From: Alistipes timonensis JC136
GTDB lineage: Bacteria > Bacteroidota > Bacteroidia > Bacteroidales > Rikenellaceae
Direction: 5' to 3'
Length of the DNA stretch: 64,000 nt
NCBI RefSeq assembly: GCF_900107675.1
Contig: NZ_FNRI01000007.1
Coordinates: 119,268 to 183,267 of the forward strand
Shown here: positions 8,750-17,014 of the stretch, one piece after another
How the letters are laid out: each line of letters begins with the position of its first letter
Position numbering within the stretch: position 1 is the stretch's first letter
Notes under the pieces: generated by a model
What the model was told of the DNA's origin: nothing
Databases searched by the model: none
What the model saw: only the letters and a program-made list of their open reading frames with translations
Translations under genes and position numbers: made by a program

Positions 8750-8766
8750 CTACTAATTCTAAAAAG

Positions 8767-11700
8767 ATGAAAAAAAGTTACGATGAATTTCAAAGAAAGT
8801 GCGATTTTCGGATGATTGCGGCTTTCTGTGCGCTTCTGGCAGCGATTCTATTTTCGCCATCGTACGCTTCGGCCCAGAACTTCACCCTTCAGGGAAGCGT
8901 AAAGACCGAGAAAGGAGAGCCGGTTCCCGGCGCCACCATTATCCTCTCGGGGACCCAACAGGGCGTGACAACCGACGCCCAGGGCAACTTTCTCCTGCGA
9001 CTGGCCAAAAAGCCCGCCGCGGATGCGTCGCTCCTCGTCTCCTACCTGGGCTACAAGTCCCAGACCCTTCCCATCGGCAGCCGCACCTCGTTCGACATCG
9101 TGCTCCAGGAAGAGAGCACCTCGATGGACGAGGTGGTCGTCGTAGGTTACGGCACCATGCGGAAAAAGGACCTGACGGGATCGCTCTCCTCGATTGGAGG
9201 CGAAGCGATCCTCAACCGCCAGAGCCCGACCATCTCGCAGGCCCTTCAGGGCGCCATGCCGGGCGTGACGGTCACCCGCACCAACTCGGCGCCGGGCGGT
9301 TCGGCCACGATCCGCATCCGCGGCATCACCTCGATGACCGACGGCGCATCCGACCCCTACGTGCTGATCGACGGCGTGGCCGGATCGATCGACGACGTCA
9401 ACCCCAACGACATCGAGAACATCACCGTGCTGAAAGACGCCGCATCGGCTTCGATCTACGGATCGCAGGCAGCGGCGGGCGTCATCCTGATCACCACCAA
9501 GCGGGCCGGCAAGTCGGGCGCGAGCGTTACCTATAACTATACGCTCGGACTCGACTTCCAGTCCCAGGAGCCGAAGTACATGAACGCCTCCGACTACATG
9601 GCGGCGGTCAACGAACTGCGTTACAACGACCTGCCCTCGGGCGGCTGGTACCAGGACTACTCCCGCGAATACGTCGAGAACTACACGCTGCTCAACCGGG
9701 AGAATCCGGACCTCTATCCGAACGTAGACTGGATGGATCTGATACTCAAAGACGTGGGCGTGCGCCATTCGCACAGCCTCACGATCCAGTCGGGCGGCGA
9801 CAAGCGCAGCTCGGTGCTGAGCCTGGGCTTCGACGACGTCGACGGCCTGTTCCGCAAGAACCTCTCGTGGAAGCGTTACACGGCCCGCCTGAACAACGAC
9901 ATACAGGTATTCAAATGGATGAAGGCTTCGGCCGACATCTCGCTGCGCTACACCGACCAGGTCAATCCCCACGCTTCGCCCTCAGGCACCATGCGCTACA
10001 TCCCGCCCATCTACCAGGCCGTGTGGAGCGACGGGCGCTACGCCCCGGGCAAGGACGGTGTGAATCCCTATGCAGCCCTGATGTCGGGCGGCGAGAAGGA
10101 CACCGACAAGTACCTGGCCAACGCCAAGTTCCAGCTGGACATCACCCCCGTCAAGGGACTGACCGTCACGGGCATCTTCTCGCCCCAGTTCTCCTACACC
10201 AAAATCAAGGATTTTCAGCGCCAAACCTCCTATTTCAGCTATCAGGAGGAGAGTCTCACCAGTTCGAAATACATCAGCAACGCCCTGACTACGGAACTCG
10301 AAGAGAGCCGCGGCGACACCTTCGCCCACACCACGCAGGTCTATGCCAACTATCAGCACACGTTCGGCCTGGACCACAATTTCAGCGCCATGGTCGGTTA
10401 CGAGAACTACTGGTATCAGGAGGGTACGATCGTGGCCAAGAACACGTCGTTCGCCCACTCGCTGATTCCCGACCTGGCCGCCGGCAACTCCGACGGAGTC
10501 ACGGCCAACTCGAAGGACATCAACGAACTGGCCCGCCGCTCCTACTTCGGCCGCCTGATGTACAACTACAAGTCGAAATACTACGTTCAGGGCAATATCC
10601 GCCGCGACGGCTCCTCGCGCTTCGCGCCCGACTGCCGCTGGGGTACGTTCCTCTCGGCCTCGGCCGGCTGGGTCTTCACCGAGGAGAAATTCATGGAGGG
10701 AGTCCGCAAGGTTCTCGACCACGGCAAACTGCGCCTCTCCTACGGCGAACTGGGCAACGAGCGCATCAAAGGTTACTACCCCTATCAGGCCGTGCTGGCC
10801 AACAATCACACGATGGGTTACATCGGTTCGACCCTGACGGGCCTGTCGGGTTATGCACAGGCCGCCGCCATCGTCACGGACATCACCTGGGAGACCACTT
10901 CGACCATCGACGTGGGCGTCGACCTCTCGATGCTCCGCAACCGGCTGTCGGTCACGGCCGACTGGTACTACAAGAAGACGCGCGACATGCTCCTGCAGGT
11001 CCCCATCGCCCCGATCATGGGACTTTCGGACCCCTATGACAACATCGGCGACATGCATACCAAAGGCTGGGAGATCACCCTCGGCTGGCGAGACCACGTC
11101 GGCGACTTCAGCTACGGGCTCTCGTTCAATCTTTCGGACGACGTTTCGAAGATGGGCTACATCGGCAACAAGGAGGTCATCTCGGGCGGCAAGATCATCC
11201 GCGAGGGCGAGGAATACCAATCGTGGTACGGCTACGTCAGCGAAGGTCTCTACCAGAGCCCCGAAGAGGTGAGGAATTCGGCGACCCTGGGTTCCTACGT
11301 CTCGCCGGGCGACATCCGCTACCGGAACTTCGCCGACGGCGACCCGAACAATCCGCTCATCTCGACGGACTACGACCGCCGGGTGCTCGGCTCCTCGCTC
11401 CCGCACTTCAACTACGGCGGTTCGGTCGATCTGGCCTGGCGCGGCATCGACTTCAACCTGACGTTCCAGGGCGTCGGCCAGCGCAACTCCTATCTGACGG
11501 ACGAGATGGTACAGCCGCTCCGCGGTCAGTGGTATAACTTCGCCACCTACATCGGGGGGGGGAATTCGTGGAGCCGTAAAAACACCATCGAACAGAACAA
11601 GCGTGCCAAATACCCGCGCTATTCGTGGGCCAGCGCGAACAACAACTATGCGATCTCCGACTACTGGCTTTTCGACGGTTCGTACTTCCGCGTGAAGAAC

Positions 11701-11889
11701 CTCTCGCTGGGCTACACCCTGCCCCAGAAATGGATGAGCAAAATCCATGTCAAAAGCCTCCGCTTCGCCGTGACGCTCACCGACTTCTTCACCCACAGCC
11801 ACTTCCCCGAGGGCTGGGACCCCGAGGTCGGCACCACCGGCTATCCCATCACCAAATCGGTGCTCTTCTCCGCACAGCTTAAATTCTAA
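8767..11889 (+). CDS. SusC-family TonB-dependent outer-membrane transporter (first locus)
   Basis: A protein of about 1040 residues, from the ATG at 8767 (codons upstream of it to 8569 are intergenic). It has a signal peptide ending around ASAQ (about residue 36), a carboxypeptidase-D regulatory-like domain (about 38-125, GSVKTEKGEPVPGATI), a TonB-box-like MDEVVVVGYG stretch, a plug (about 140-250, including LIDGVAGSIDDVNPNDIENI) and a 22-strand-type barrel ending in KSVLFSAQLKF. It imports oligosaccharides through the outer membrane with its SusD partner, whose gene starts 24 bases downstream. A run of nine G (11554-11562) encodes Gly930-932, about 110 residues before the end; a one-base slip there would truncate the barrel. 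Confidence 0.95.
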   Translation: MKKSYDEFQRKCDFRMIAAFCALLAAILFSPSYASAQNFTLQGSVKTEKGEPVPGATIILSGTQQGVTTDAQGNFLLRLAKKPAADASLLVSYLGYKSQTLPIGSRTSFDIVLQEESTSMDEVVVVGYGTMRKKDLTGSLSSIGGEAILNRQSPTISQALQGAMPGVTVTRTNSAPGGSATIRIRGITSMTDGASDPYVLIDGVAGSIDDVNPNDIENITVLKDAASASIYGSQAAAGVILITTKRAGKSGASVTYNYTLGLDFQSQEPKYMNASDYMAAVNELRYNDLPSGGWYQDYSREYVENYTLLNRENPDLYPNVDWMDLILKDVGVRHSHSLTIQSGGDKRSSVLSLGFDDVDGLFRKNLSWKRYTARLNNDIQVFKWMKASADISLRYTDQVNPHASPSGTMRYIPPIYQAVWSDGRYAPGKDGVNPYAALMSGGEKDTDKYLANAKFQLDITPVKGLTVTGIFSPQFSYTKIKDFQRQTSYFSYQEESLTSSKYISNALTTELEESRGDTFAHTTQVYANYQHTFGLDHNFSAMVGYENYWYQEGTIVAKNTSFAHSLIPDLAAGNSDGVTANSKDINELARRSYFGRLMYNYKSKYYVQGNIRRDGSSRFAPDCRWGTFLSASAGWVFTEEKFMEGVRKVLDHGKLRLSYGELGNERIKGYYPYQAVLANNHTMGYIGSTLTGLSGYAQAAAIVTDITWETTSTIDVGVDLSMLRNRLSVTADWYYKKTRDMLLQVPIAPIMGLSDPYDNIGDMHTKGWEITLGWRDHVGDFSYGLSFNLSDDVSKMGYIGNKEVISGGKIIREGEEYQSWYGYVSEGLYQSPEEVRNSATLGSYVSPGDIRYRNFADGDPNNPLISTDYDRRVLGSSLPHFNYGGSVDLAWRGIDFNLTFQGVGQRNSYLTDEMVQPLRGQWYNFATYIGGGNSWSRKNTIEQNKRAKYPRYSWASANNNYAISDYWLFDGSYFRVKNLSLGYTLPQKWMSKIHVKSLRFAVTLTDFFTHSHFPEGWDPEVGTTGYPITKSVLFSAQLKF
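11554..11562 (+). repeat. G9 homopolymer inside SusC
   Basis: Nine consecutive G residues in frame as three Gly codons. It is one of only three G/C runs longer than five that I noticed in the window; all three are exactly nine bases long and lie in genes for surface proteins or surface-polysaccharide modification. Confidence 0.9.
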
Positions 11890-11913
11890 CGTCGTATCAA
11901 AGAACGAAAAGAT

Positions 11914-13800
11914 ATGAAAACCATTAAAATCGCATTATTCGCACTGGCCGGAAGCCTTGTGGTTTCGTGCAGCGACCTGGACCTTTCGCCCAGGGACAAG
12001 GCGGCCAGCGGCTCCTGGTTCCAGACGGCCGAGCAGTTCGAGTTGAACCTCAACGCCCTGCTCCACCACACCTACTGGCCCATGGAGCGCAACGAATGGA
12101 CCTCCGGCAACCAGACCGAGCTGGACATGCTGACGGACGACGGACAAAACCGCAACTCCCCGGGCCGTTTCCTCATCGACGGCGTGAACTCCGACTTTCC
12201 GCTCTCGGTCCGCATGTGGGACATCACCTACACGGGCATCAACCGCTGCAACAAGATCATCACCGAGCTCCGCAAACACGAAGGCCGGATCGAGCAGGCC
12301 CGCTACGACCGCATCATGGCCAACGCCCGCTTCTACCGCGCCTGCTTCTACGCCCGCATCATGATCCACTTCGGCGATCCCGTCGTGGTTCCGGAAGACA
12401 TGGACATGGACTCCGAACAGGGCCGCGAAAGCGCCTATGAACTGACCCGCAGCGATATGTGGACCGTTCTTCCCGACATTCTCAAAGAGTTCGACGACGT
12501 AGCGCCGATCCTGCCCGTATCCTACGGAGGCGAGATCGAGCGGGCCACGCGCGGCGCGGCCTACGGCATGAAAGCCCGCTTCGCCCTCCACTTCGCCTCG
12601 ATCCGCAAATGGGATTCGGTCGAACGGGGCGGGTTCGGCGACGACGATCCTGCCGAAGCCGAGAAGCTCTTCAAGGAGGCCCGCGACGCCGCCTGGAACT
12701 GCATGCAGCTGAATGCCTACACCCTGCATTCGGATTTCGGACAGCTGTTCCGCAACGCGACGAAGCATTCGCCCGAGGGCATCTTCAACATTCCCCGCTC
12801 GAAGGCCCTGTCGAACGACTCGAAATACCAGTATCTCGGCGGTCAGGCCTGCACGGCCAAACTGCCCCGTCTGTCGGGGGCCCCGACCTGCACGACCTGC
12901 CTGCCGTCGTGGTACCTGCTCTGCGCATTCCTCGACGACCAGGGCAAACCCATCGACGAATCGACGGTCTACGATCCCCACAAGCCGTTCGAGCACCGCG
13001 ACCCGCGCTGCACCTACACCATTGTGGAACACGGCACGCAGCACTTGGGCGTAATTTTCGATCCGCATTTCGACCGGGACAAGGTGTACAGCGCCCGCGA
13101 AGGAACGGAAGTGGTCAACAACGACTCGCGCTCCTACAAAATCCAGGGCACCTCGAACCAGTACGCCTCCTACAACGGTCTGGTGCTGAAGAAGCACGTC
13201 GACGAGGACTGGCTGGCTCCGTTCGAACCCGAAAACGACAAACTGATCCTGCGCTACGCCGATGTCCTGCTGATGTACGCCGAGGCGAAGATCGAACTGA
13301 ACGAGATCGACGACACGGTGCTCGACGCCATGAACCAGGTCCGCGCCCGCGCCTACAAGGCGGCCGTCACGGCCACCTCCGACTATCCGGCCATCACCGA
13401 GCGGTCGCAGGACAAGCTCCGCACGATCCTGCGCATCGAGCGCCGCATGGAGTTCGCCTTCGAAAACCTGCGCCTGTACGACATCTGGCGCTGGCGCATC
13501 GCCGAAAAGGTGCTCAACCGCCCCTGGATCGGACTGCCCAAGAAAGACGAAAAACTCCAGCGCGCCTACATCGACAACGGCATGTGGTTCCACGGAGCCG
13601 TGCCCGAGATCGACGAGGACGGATGTATGGATTTCATGGCCCCCGTAGCCAAAGGCGCCGCCGACTTCTTCAACAGCAACGCCTACGCCCAGGTTCTCGC
13701 CGAGTGCAAGTTCGTGGCCCCGAAGAGCTACCTGTGGCCCCTCCCGACCACCACGATGCAGGTGATGAAGAACATCAAAGAAAACAATCCGGGCTACTAA
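11914..13800 (+). CDS. SusD/RagB-family surface glycan-binding lipoprotein (first locus)
   Basis: A 628-residue lipoprotein with lipobox VVSC (Cys19) and the N-terminal SusD pattern DLDLSPRDKA. Helical TPR-like stretches follow (MWDITYTGINRCNKIITEL, NARFYRACFYARIM), and the C-terminal SusD hallmarks are present: LRYADVLLMYAEAKIELN, RIERRMEFAFENLRLYDIWRW and LWPLPTTTMQ before the usual NPGY end. SusD proteins cap the SusC barrel and select the glycan. At 628 residues it is somewhat longer than many SusDs. It is co-transcribed with SusC (24-base gap). Confidence 0.95.
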   Translation: MKTIKIALFALAGSLVVSCSDLDLSPRDKAASGSWFQTAEQFELNLNALLHHTYWPMERNEWTSGNQTELDMLTDDGQNRNSPGRFLIDGVNSDFPLSVRMWDITYTGINRCNKIITELRKHEGRIEQARYDRIMANARFYRACFYARIMIHFGDPVVVPEDMDMDSEQGRESAYELTRSDMWTVLPDILKEFDDVAPILPVSYGGEIERATRGAAYGMKARFALHFASIRKWDSVERGGFGDDDPAEAEKLFKEARDAAWNCMQLNAYTLHSDFGQLFRNATKHSPEGIFNIPRSKALSNDSKYQYLGGQACTAKLPRLSGAPTCTTCLPSWYLLCAFLDDQGKPIDESTVYDPHKPFEHRDPRCTYTIVEHGTQHLGVIFDPHFDRDKVYSAREGTEVVNNDSRSYKIQGTSNQYASYNGLVLKKHVDEDWLAPFEPENDKLILRYADVLLMYAEAKIELNEIDDTVLDAMNQVRARAYKAAVTATSDYPAITERSQDKLRTILRIERRMEFAFENLRLYDIWRWRIAEKVLNRPWIGLPKKDEKLQRAYIDNGMWFHGAVPEIDEDGCMDFMAPVAKGAADFFNSNAYAQVLAECKFVAPKSYLWPLPTTTMQVMKNIKENNPGY

Positions 13801-13817
13801 CCCGCCAACGCGAGCCC

Positions 13818-13847
13818 CGCCGGGCGCCCTTCGCGGGGCGTCCGGCG
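13818..13847 (+). terminator. Intra-operon GC hairpin between SusD and the DUF6259 gene
   Basis: Twelve bases at 13818-13829 pair with 13836-13847 apart from one G-U pair, around a short loop containing TTCG. There is no T-run after it, so it is more likely an mRNA-stabilising or attenuating stem that lets SusCD be made in excess over the downstream enzymes than a full stop. Confidence 0.5.
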
Positions 13848-13873
13848 TTCGCGCCGCAACAAACGAAGAGACA

Positions 13874-16033
13874 ATGAACAAAATGGTGAAATTGCTGCTC
13901 GCATGCACGGGCATCCTGCTGTTCCCGTCCGCCGGGGCAGCTCCGAAAGAGAGTACGCTCCGCAACGACAAATTGCAGGTCACGGTCGACGGCCGGGGCC
14001 GCCTGACCAGCATCAAAAACCTCGAAACCGGCCGGGACTACGCCGGAGGCGACTACCTCTGGCGCCTCTACTACGACACGCAGAAGGCCAAGGAGATCGA
14101 AGTGCTGCCCGACGAGCAGACGCCCCGCATCTCGCGCAGGGGCGACACGATCACGGTGATCTACGACCGCCTGAACGCCACCGACTTCAGCACCCGCGAG
14201 GCGGTGACGCTCGACATGCGCCTCACGCTCGACATCACGCTCGAGGGCGACGAGGTGCGCTTCGCGTCGAAGATCGAGAACCGCGAGCCCCACACGATCG
14301 TCCGCGAACTGCACTACCCGCTGGTGGGCGGCATGCCGCTTCCCGAAGACCACAAACTGCTGCTCACCCACACCGGAGGCCAGCTCTACGACAATCCCAA
14401 AGCGGTGATTTTCCGTCACAGCAACGCCTCGCCCTACAAGGCCCCGGCGCAGAAGTTCCGCCAGATGGACGCCAAATACCCCATGCGCACCGTCACGGGC
14501 GGCACGGGCGGCTGCATGGCCTCCAACTGCTTCGCCTACGTGGGCGACAGCGAGGGAATCTATTTCGGCAGCCACGACACGACGTTCCAGGACACGGGAC
14601 ACGGTCTGCGCCTCTACCCCGACGCCGAAGGCGAATTCACGCGGCTGGAATCCGGATTCTACAAATTCCCGCAGTGCTTCGCCGGCGAAACGTGGACGTG
14701 CGACGCCAACGTCATAGCCCCCTACACGGGTTCGTGGCACGAGACCTCGAAACACTACCGCCGCTGGGCCGACACGTGGTGGGACCACCGCGACGCGCCG
14801 ATGTGGGTCAAAAAGATGCGCAGCTGGCAGCGAATCATCTTCCGCCACCAGTACGGCGAACTGCTGTTCAAATACACCGACCTGCCGGGCCGCATCAAGG
14901 ATGTCGGCGAGAGCGTCGGGGCCGACGCCGTCTTCACCTTCGGATGGTGGGAGACGGGCATGGACCACGGCAATCCCCACTACAACGCCGATCCCGCACA
15001 GGGCGGCGACGCGGGCTGGAAAAAGGCCATCGCCGACTACAAGAAGGACGGCGGCAAGGTGCTGCTCTACTTCAACGGCAAGCTGATCGACCGCGAGAGC
15101 GAGTTCTACAAGAGCGGCCGGGGCAAGGAGATCTGCTACCGCGACAACACGGGCGCCGAACTCTTCGAACAGTACCGCTTCACGGGTCAGGGCACGTTCC
15201 TGGCCGACTACAACGCCCGCACGTTCGTCGTGGCCGACACCCGTGCGCCGATCTGGCGCAAGATGCTGCTCGAATGGGCCGACCGCGCCCGCGAGTACGG
15301 AGCCAACAGCGTTTTCTACGATCAGCTCGGATACGGCGAGCGCGCCACCAACTGGGACCTGAGCCGGGAGTTCCCCGTGCCCAACATGCGGGTGATCGCC
15401 GACAAGGCCGAGGTGCTGAAGATGGTCCGCGACCGCAACGTCAGCTTCGACCCCGAGTTCGCGCTCGGCACCGAGTGGCTGACCGACGTCACGGCGCAGT
15501 ACTGCGACTACATCCACATTTACCAGACTACCGCCGGCAAGTACAGCTTCATCGACTGGTTCCGCTACACCTTCCCCGAGATCATCGTCTCCGACCGCGA
15601 GATCCGCGACGACACGGACATCGAACGCCGTGTGAACAACACGCTGCTGAAGGGTCTGCGCAACGACATCGAAATTTACCGCTGCCGCGACCTGATCGAC
15701 AAAACGCCGCACTACCAGGCCTATCTGGCCCAGGTGAACGCCATCAAAGGCAAGTACGAAGACCTGCTGCTGGTCGGCACCTACCGCGACACGGAGGGCT
15801 TCACGCTGTCGAATCCCGGCATCGAGGCGCGCGCCTACACCAACGGCGACGGCATGGCCATAGTGGCCACCCGCACCGAGGAGGGGGCGGCCGTGAAGGG
15901 TGCGATCGAGGTTCCGGGCTACCGTTTCACGGAGGCTTCGACGCTGGGCGGCGCACAGGTATCGCCCGACGGCCGCGAGGTGACGCTGGGCCAATACGAC
16001 CTCGCCGTGCTGATTTACGAAAAGACGAAGTGA
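13874..16033 (+). CDS. DUF6259-type glycoside-hydrolase-like secreted protein
   Basis: A 719-residue protein with a signal peptide (to about GAA, residue 23) and no lipobox. The N-terminal 270 residues are a beta-sandwich (NDKLQVTVDGRGRLTSIKNLETG), followed by an (alpha/beta)8-like region with VFTFGWWETGMDHGNP, LLYFNGKLIDRES, FYDQLGYGE and SFDPEFALGTEWLTD, then a beta-rich tail. The layout resembles DUF6259 and GH36/GH101-like families. Asp and Glu residues in those strand-end motifs (for example in YDQLG and GTEWL) could be catalytic, but I cannot assign them. It sits in the SusCD operon directly before a mutarotase-like gene, so it probably cleaves the imported sugar in the periplasm. Confidence 0.7.
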   Translation: MNKMVKLLLACTGILLFPSAGAAPKESTLRNDKLQVTVDGRGRLTSIKNLETGRDYAGGDYLWRLYYDTQKAKEIEVLPDEQTPRISRRGDTITVIYDRLNATDFSTREAVTLDMRLTLDITLEGDEVRFASKIENREPHTIVRELHYPLVGGMPLPEDHKLLLTHTGGQLYDNPKAVIFRHSNASPYKAPAQKFRQMDAKYPMRTVTGGTGGCMASNCFAYVGDSEGIYFGSHDTTFQDTGHGLRLYPDAEGEFTRLESGFYKFPQCFAGETWTCDANVIAPYTGSWHETSKHYRRWADTWWDHRDAPMWVKKMRSWQRIIFRHQYGELLFKYTDLPGRIKDVGESVGADAVFTFGWWETGMDHGNPHYNADPAQGGDAGWKKAIADYKKDGGKVLLYFNGKLIDRESEFYKSGRGKEICYRDNTGAELFEQYRFTGQGTFLADYNARTFVVADTRAPIWRKMLLEWADRAREYGANSVFYDQLGYGERATNWDLSREFPVPNMRVIADKAEVLKMVRDRNVSFDPEFALGTEWLTDVTAQYCDYIHIYQTTAGKYSFIDWFRYTFPEIIVSDREIRDDTDIERRVNNTLLKGLRNDIEIYRCRDLIDKTPHYQAYLAQVNAIKGKYEDLLLVGTYRDTEGFTLSNPGIEARAYTNGDGMAIVATRTEEGAAVKGAIEVPGYRFTEASTLGGAQVSPDGREVTLGQYDLAVLIYEKTK

Positions 16034-16035
16034 CC

Positions 16036-16983
16036 ATGCGCGGGCTGCAACCAGATGCAACGACGAGAGCTTCCGCCACCCGCGTGTCGGAAGCTCCCGT
16101 CCTGCGTATCGCCAACCGCCACGTCTCGGCCCTGGTATGTCTCCCCGATGCCGAACGCGGCTACTACCGGGGCACGCGCTTCGACTGGGGCGGCGTCGTG
16201 CGCGACCTGCGCAGCCGGGGCCACCGCTACGTCTCGGAGTGGCAGCCGCGCCACGATCCCCTGCGGCACGACGGCCTGACCGGCCCCGCGGACGAATTTA
16301 CCCAGATCGGTTACGAGCGGGCACGCCCCGGACAGGAGTTCCTCAAAATCGGGGTCGGCACGCTGCGCAAGTTCTCCGACCACCCCTACGACCGGTTCCG
16401 CCTCTACGAGATCGTCGATCCCGGCATTTGGGAGACGACCGCCGAGCGCGACCGCGTCGGGTTCCGCCACCGGCTGCTGACCGACGAATACGGCTACGAC
16501 TACCGCAAGACGCTGCGGCTGACCGACGCCCCGGGCCTGCGGATCGAGTACACGCTCAAAAACCTCGGACCCGCGCCGCTCATGGGCCATGTCTACAACC
16601 ACAACTTCTTCACGCCGGACCGCATGGCCACGGGTCCCGACACCTCGATCCATTTCCCGTTCCGCCCCGAGGGAACGTGGCGCGAAGCCTACGACAGCGT
16701 GGCGCTGACGCCCGACGGCGTCGCTTTCAGCCGTCCGCTGAACCCGGGCGAATCGGTCTTCATGGGCGACCTTCACGGTCAGGACCCTGCGACGCCGGGG
16801 TACGGATTCAGTCTCCGCAACCTCCGCACGGGAGCGGGCGTCCGGGCCTCGGGCAGCGGACAGTTGTCGCACATGGTCTTCTGGGCCTGCCCTACGGCAG
16901 CCTGTCTCGAACCCTACATCCCGTTCCGGGTCTTCCCCGGGGAGACGGGCGTGTGGCACATCGACTACGAACTGCTGGTATAA
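16036..16983 (+). CDS. Aldose-1-epimerase-like (galactose mutarotase superfamily) protein
   Basis: A 315-residue protein beginning 2 bases after the DUF6259 stop. Its open frame runs far upstream through the previous gene, but the ATG at 16036 fits the operon spacing. No signal peptide is seen, so it is likely cytoplasmic. It is all-beta, with a distinctive N-terminal GYYRGTRFDWGGVVRDL, central HVYNHNFF (a His pair as in mutarotase active sites) and C-terminal EPYIPFRVFPGETGVWHIDYEL, which resembles the closing strand of aldose epimerases. It probably interconverts sugar anomers for the catabolic enzymes; an alternative is a lyase-like or uncharacterised member of the same fold. Confidence 0.65.
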   Translation: MRGLQPDATTRASATRVSEAPVLRIANRHVSALVCLPDAERGYYRGTRFDWGGVVRDLRSRGHRYVSEWQPRHDPLRHDGLTGPADEFTQIGYERARPGQEFLKIGVGTLRKFSDHPYDRFRLYEIVDPGIWETTAERDRVGFRHRLLTDEYGYDYRKTLRLTDAPGLRIEYTLKNLGPAPLMGHVYNHNFFTPDRMATGPDTSIHFPFRPEGTWREAYDSVALTPDGVAFSRPLNPGESVFMGDLHGQDPATPGYGFSLRNLRTGAGVRASGSGQLSHMVFWACPTAACLEPYIPFRVFPGETGVWHIDYELLV

Positions 16984-16986
16984 GAG

Positions 16987-17014
16987 AAACCCCGGGGCTC
17001 AGGCTCCGGGGTTT
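16987..17014. terminator. Terminator between the convergent mutarotase and dehydrogenase genes
   Basis: AAACCCCGG (16987-16995) pairs with CCGGGGTTT (17006-17014) around a 10-base loop, with a further T on the plus side. It overlaps the last codons of the minus-strand dehydrogenase gene. Confidence 0.7.

Noticed and set aside
16036..16983. Long open frame from 13903 through the DUF6259 gene into the mutarotase gene, suggesting a 1026-residue protein
   Set aside because: The upstream two-thirds is Arg-, Gly- and His-rich junk in another frame of the DUF6259 gene. Only the part from the ATG at 16036 has a recognisable fold, and it is correctly spaced from the preceding stop.
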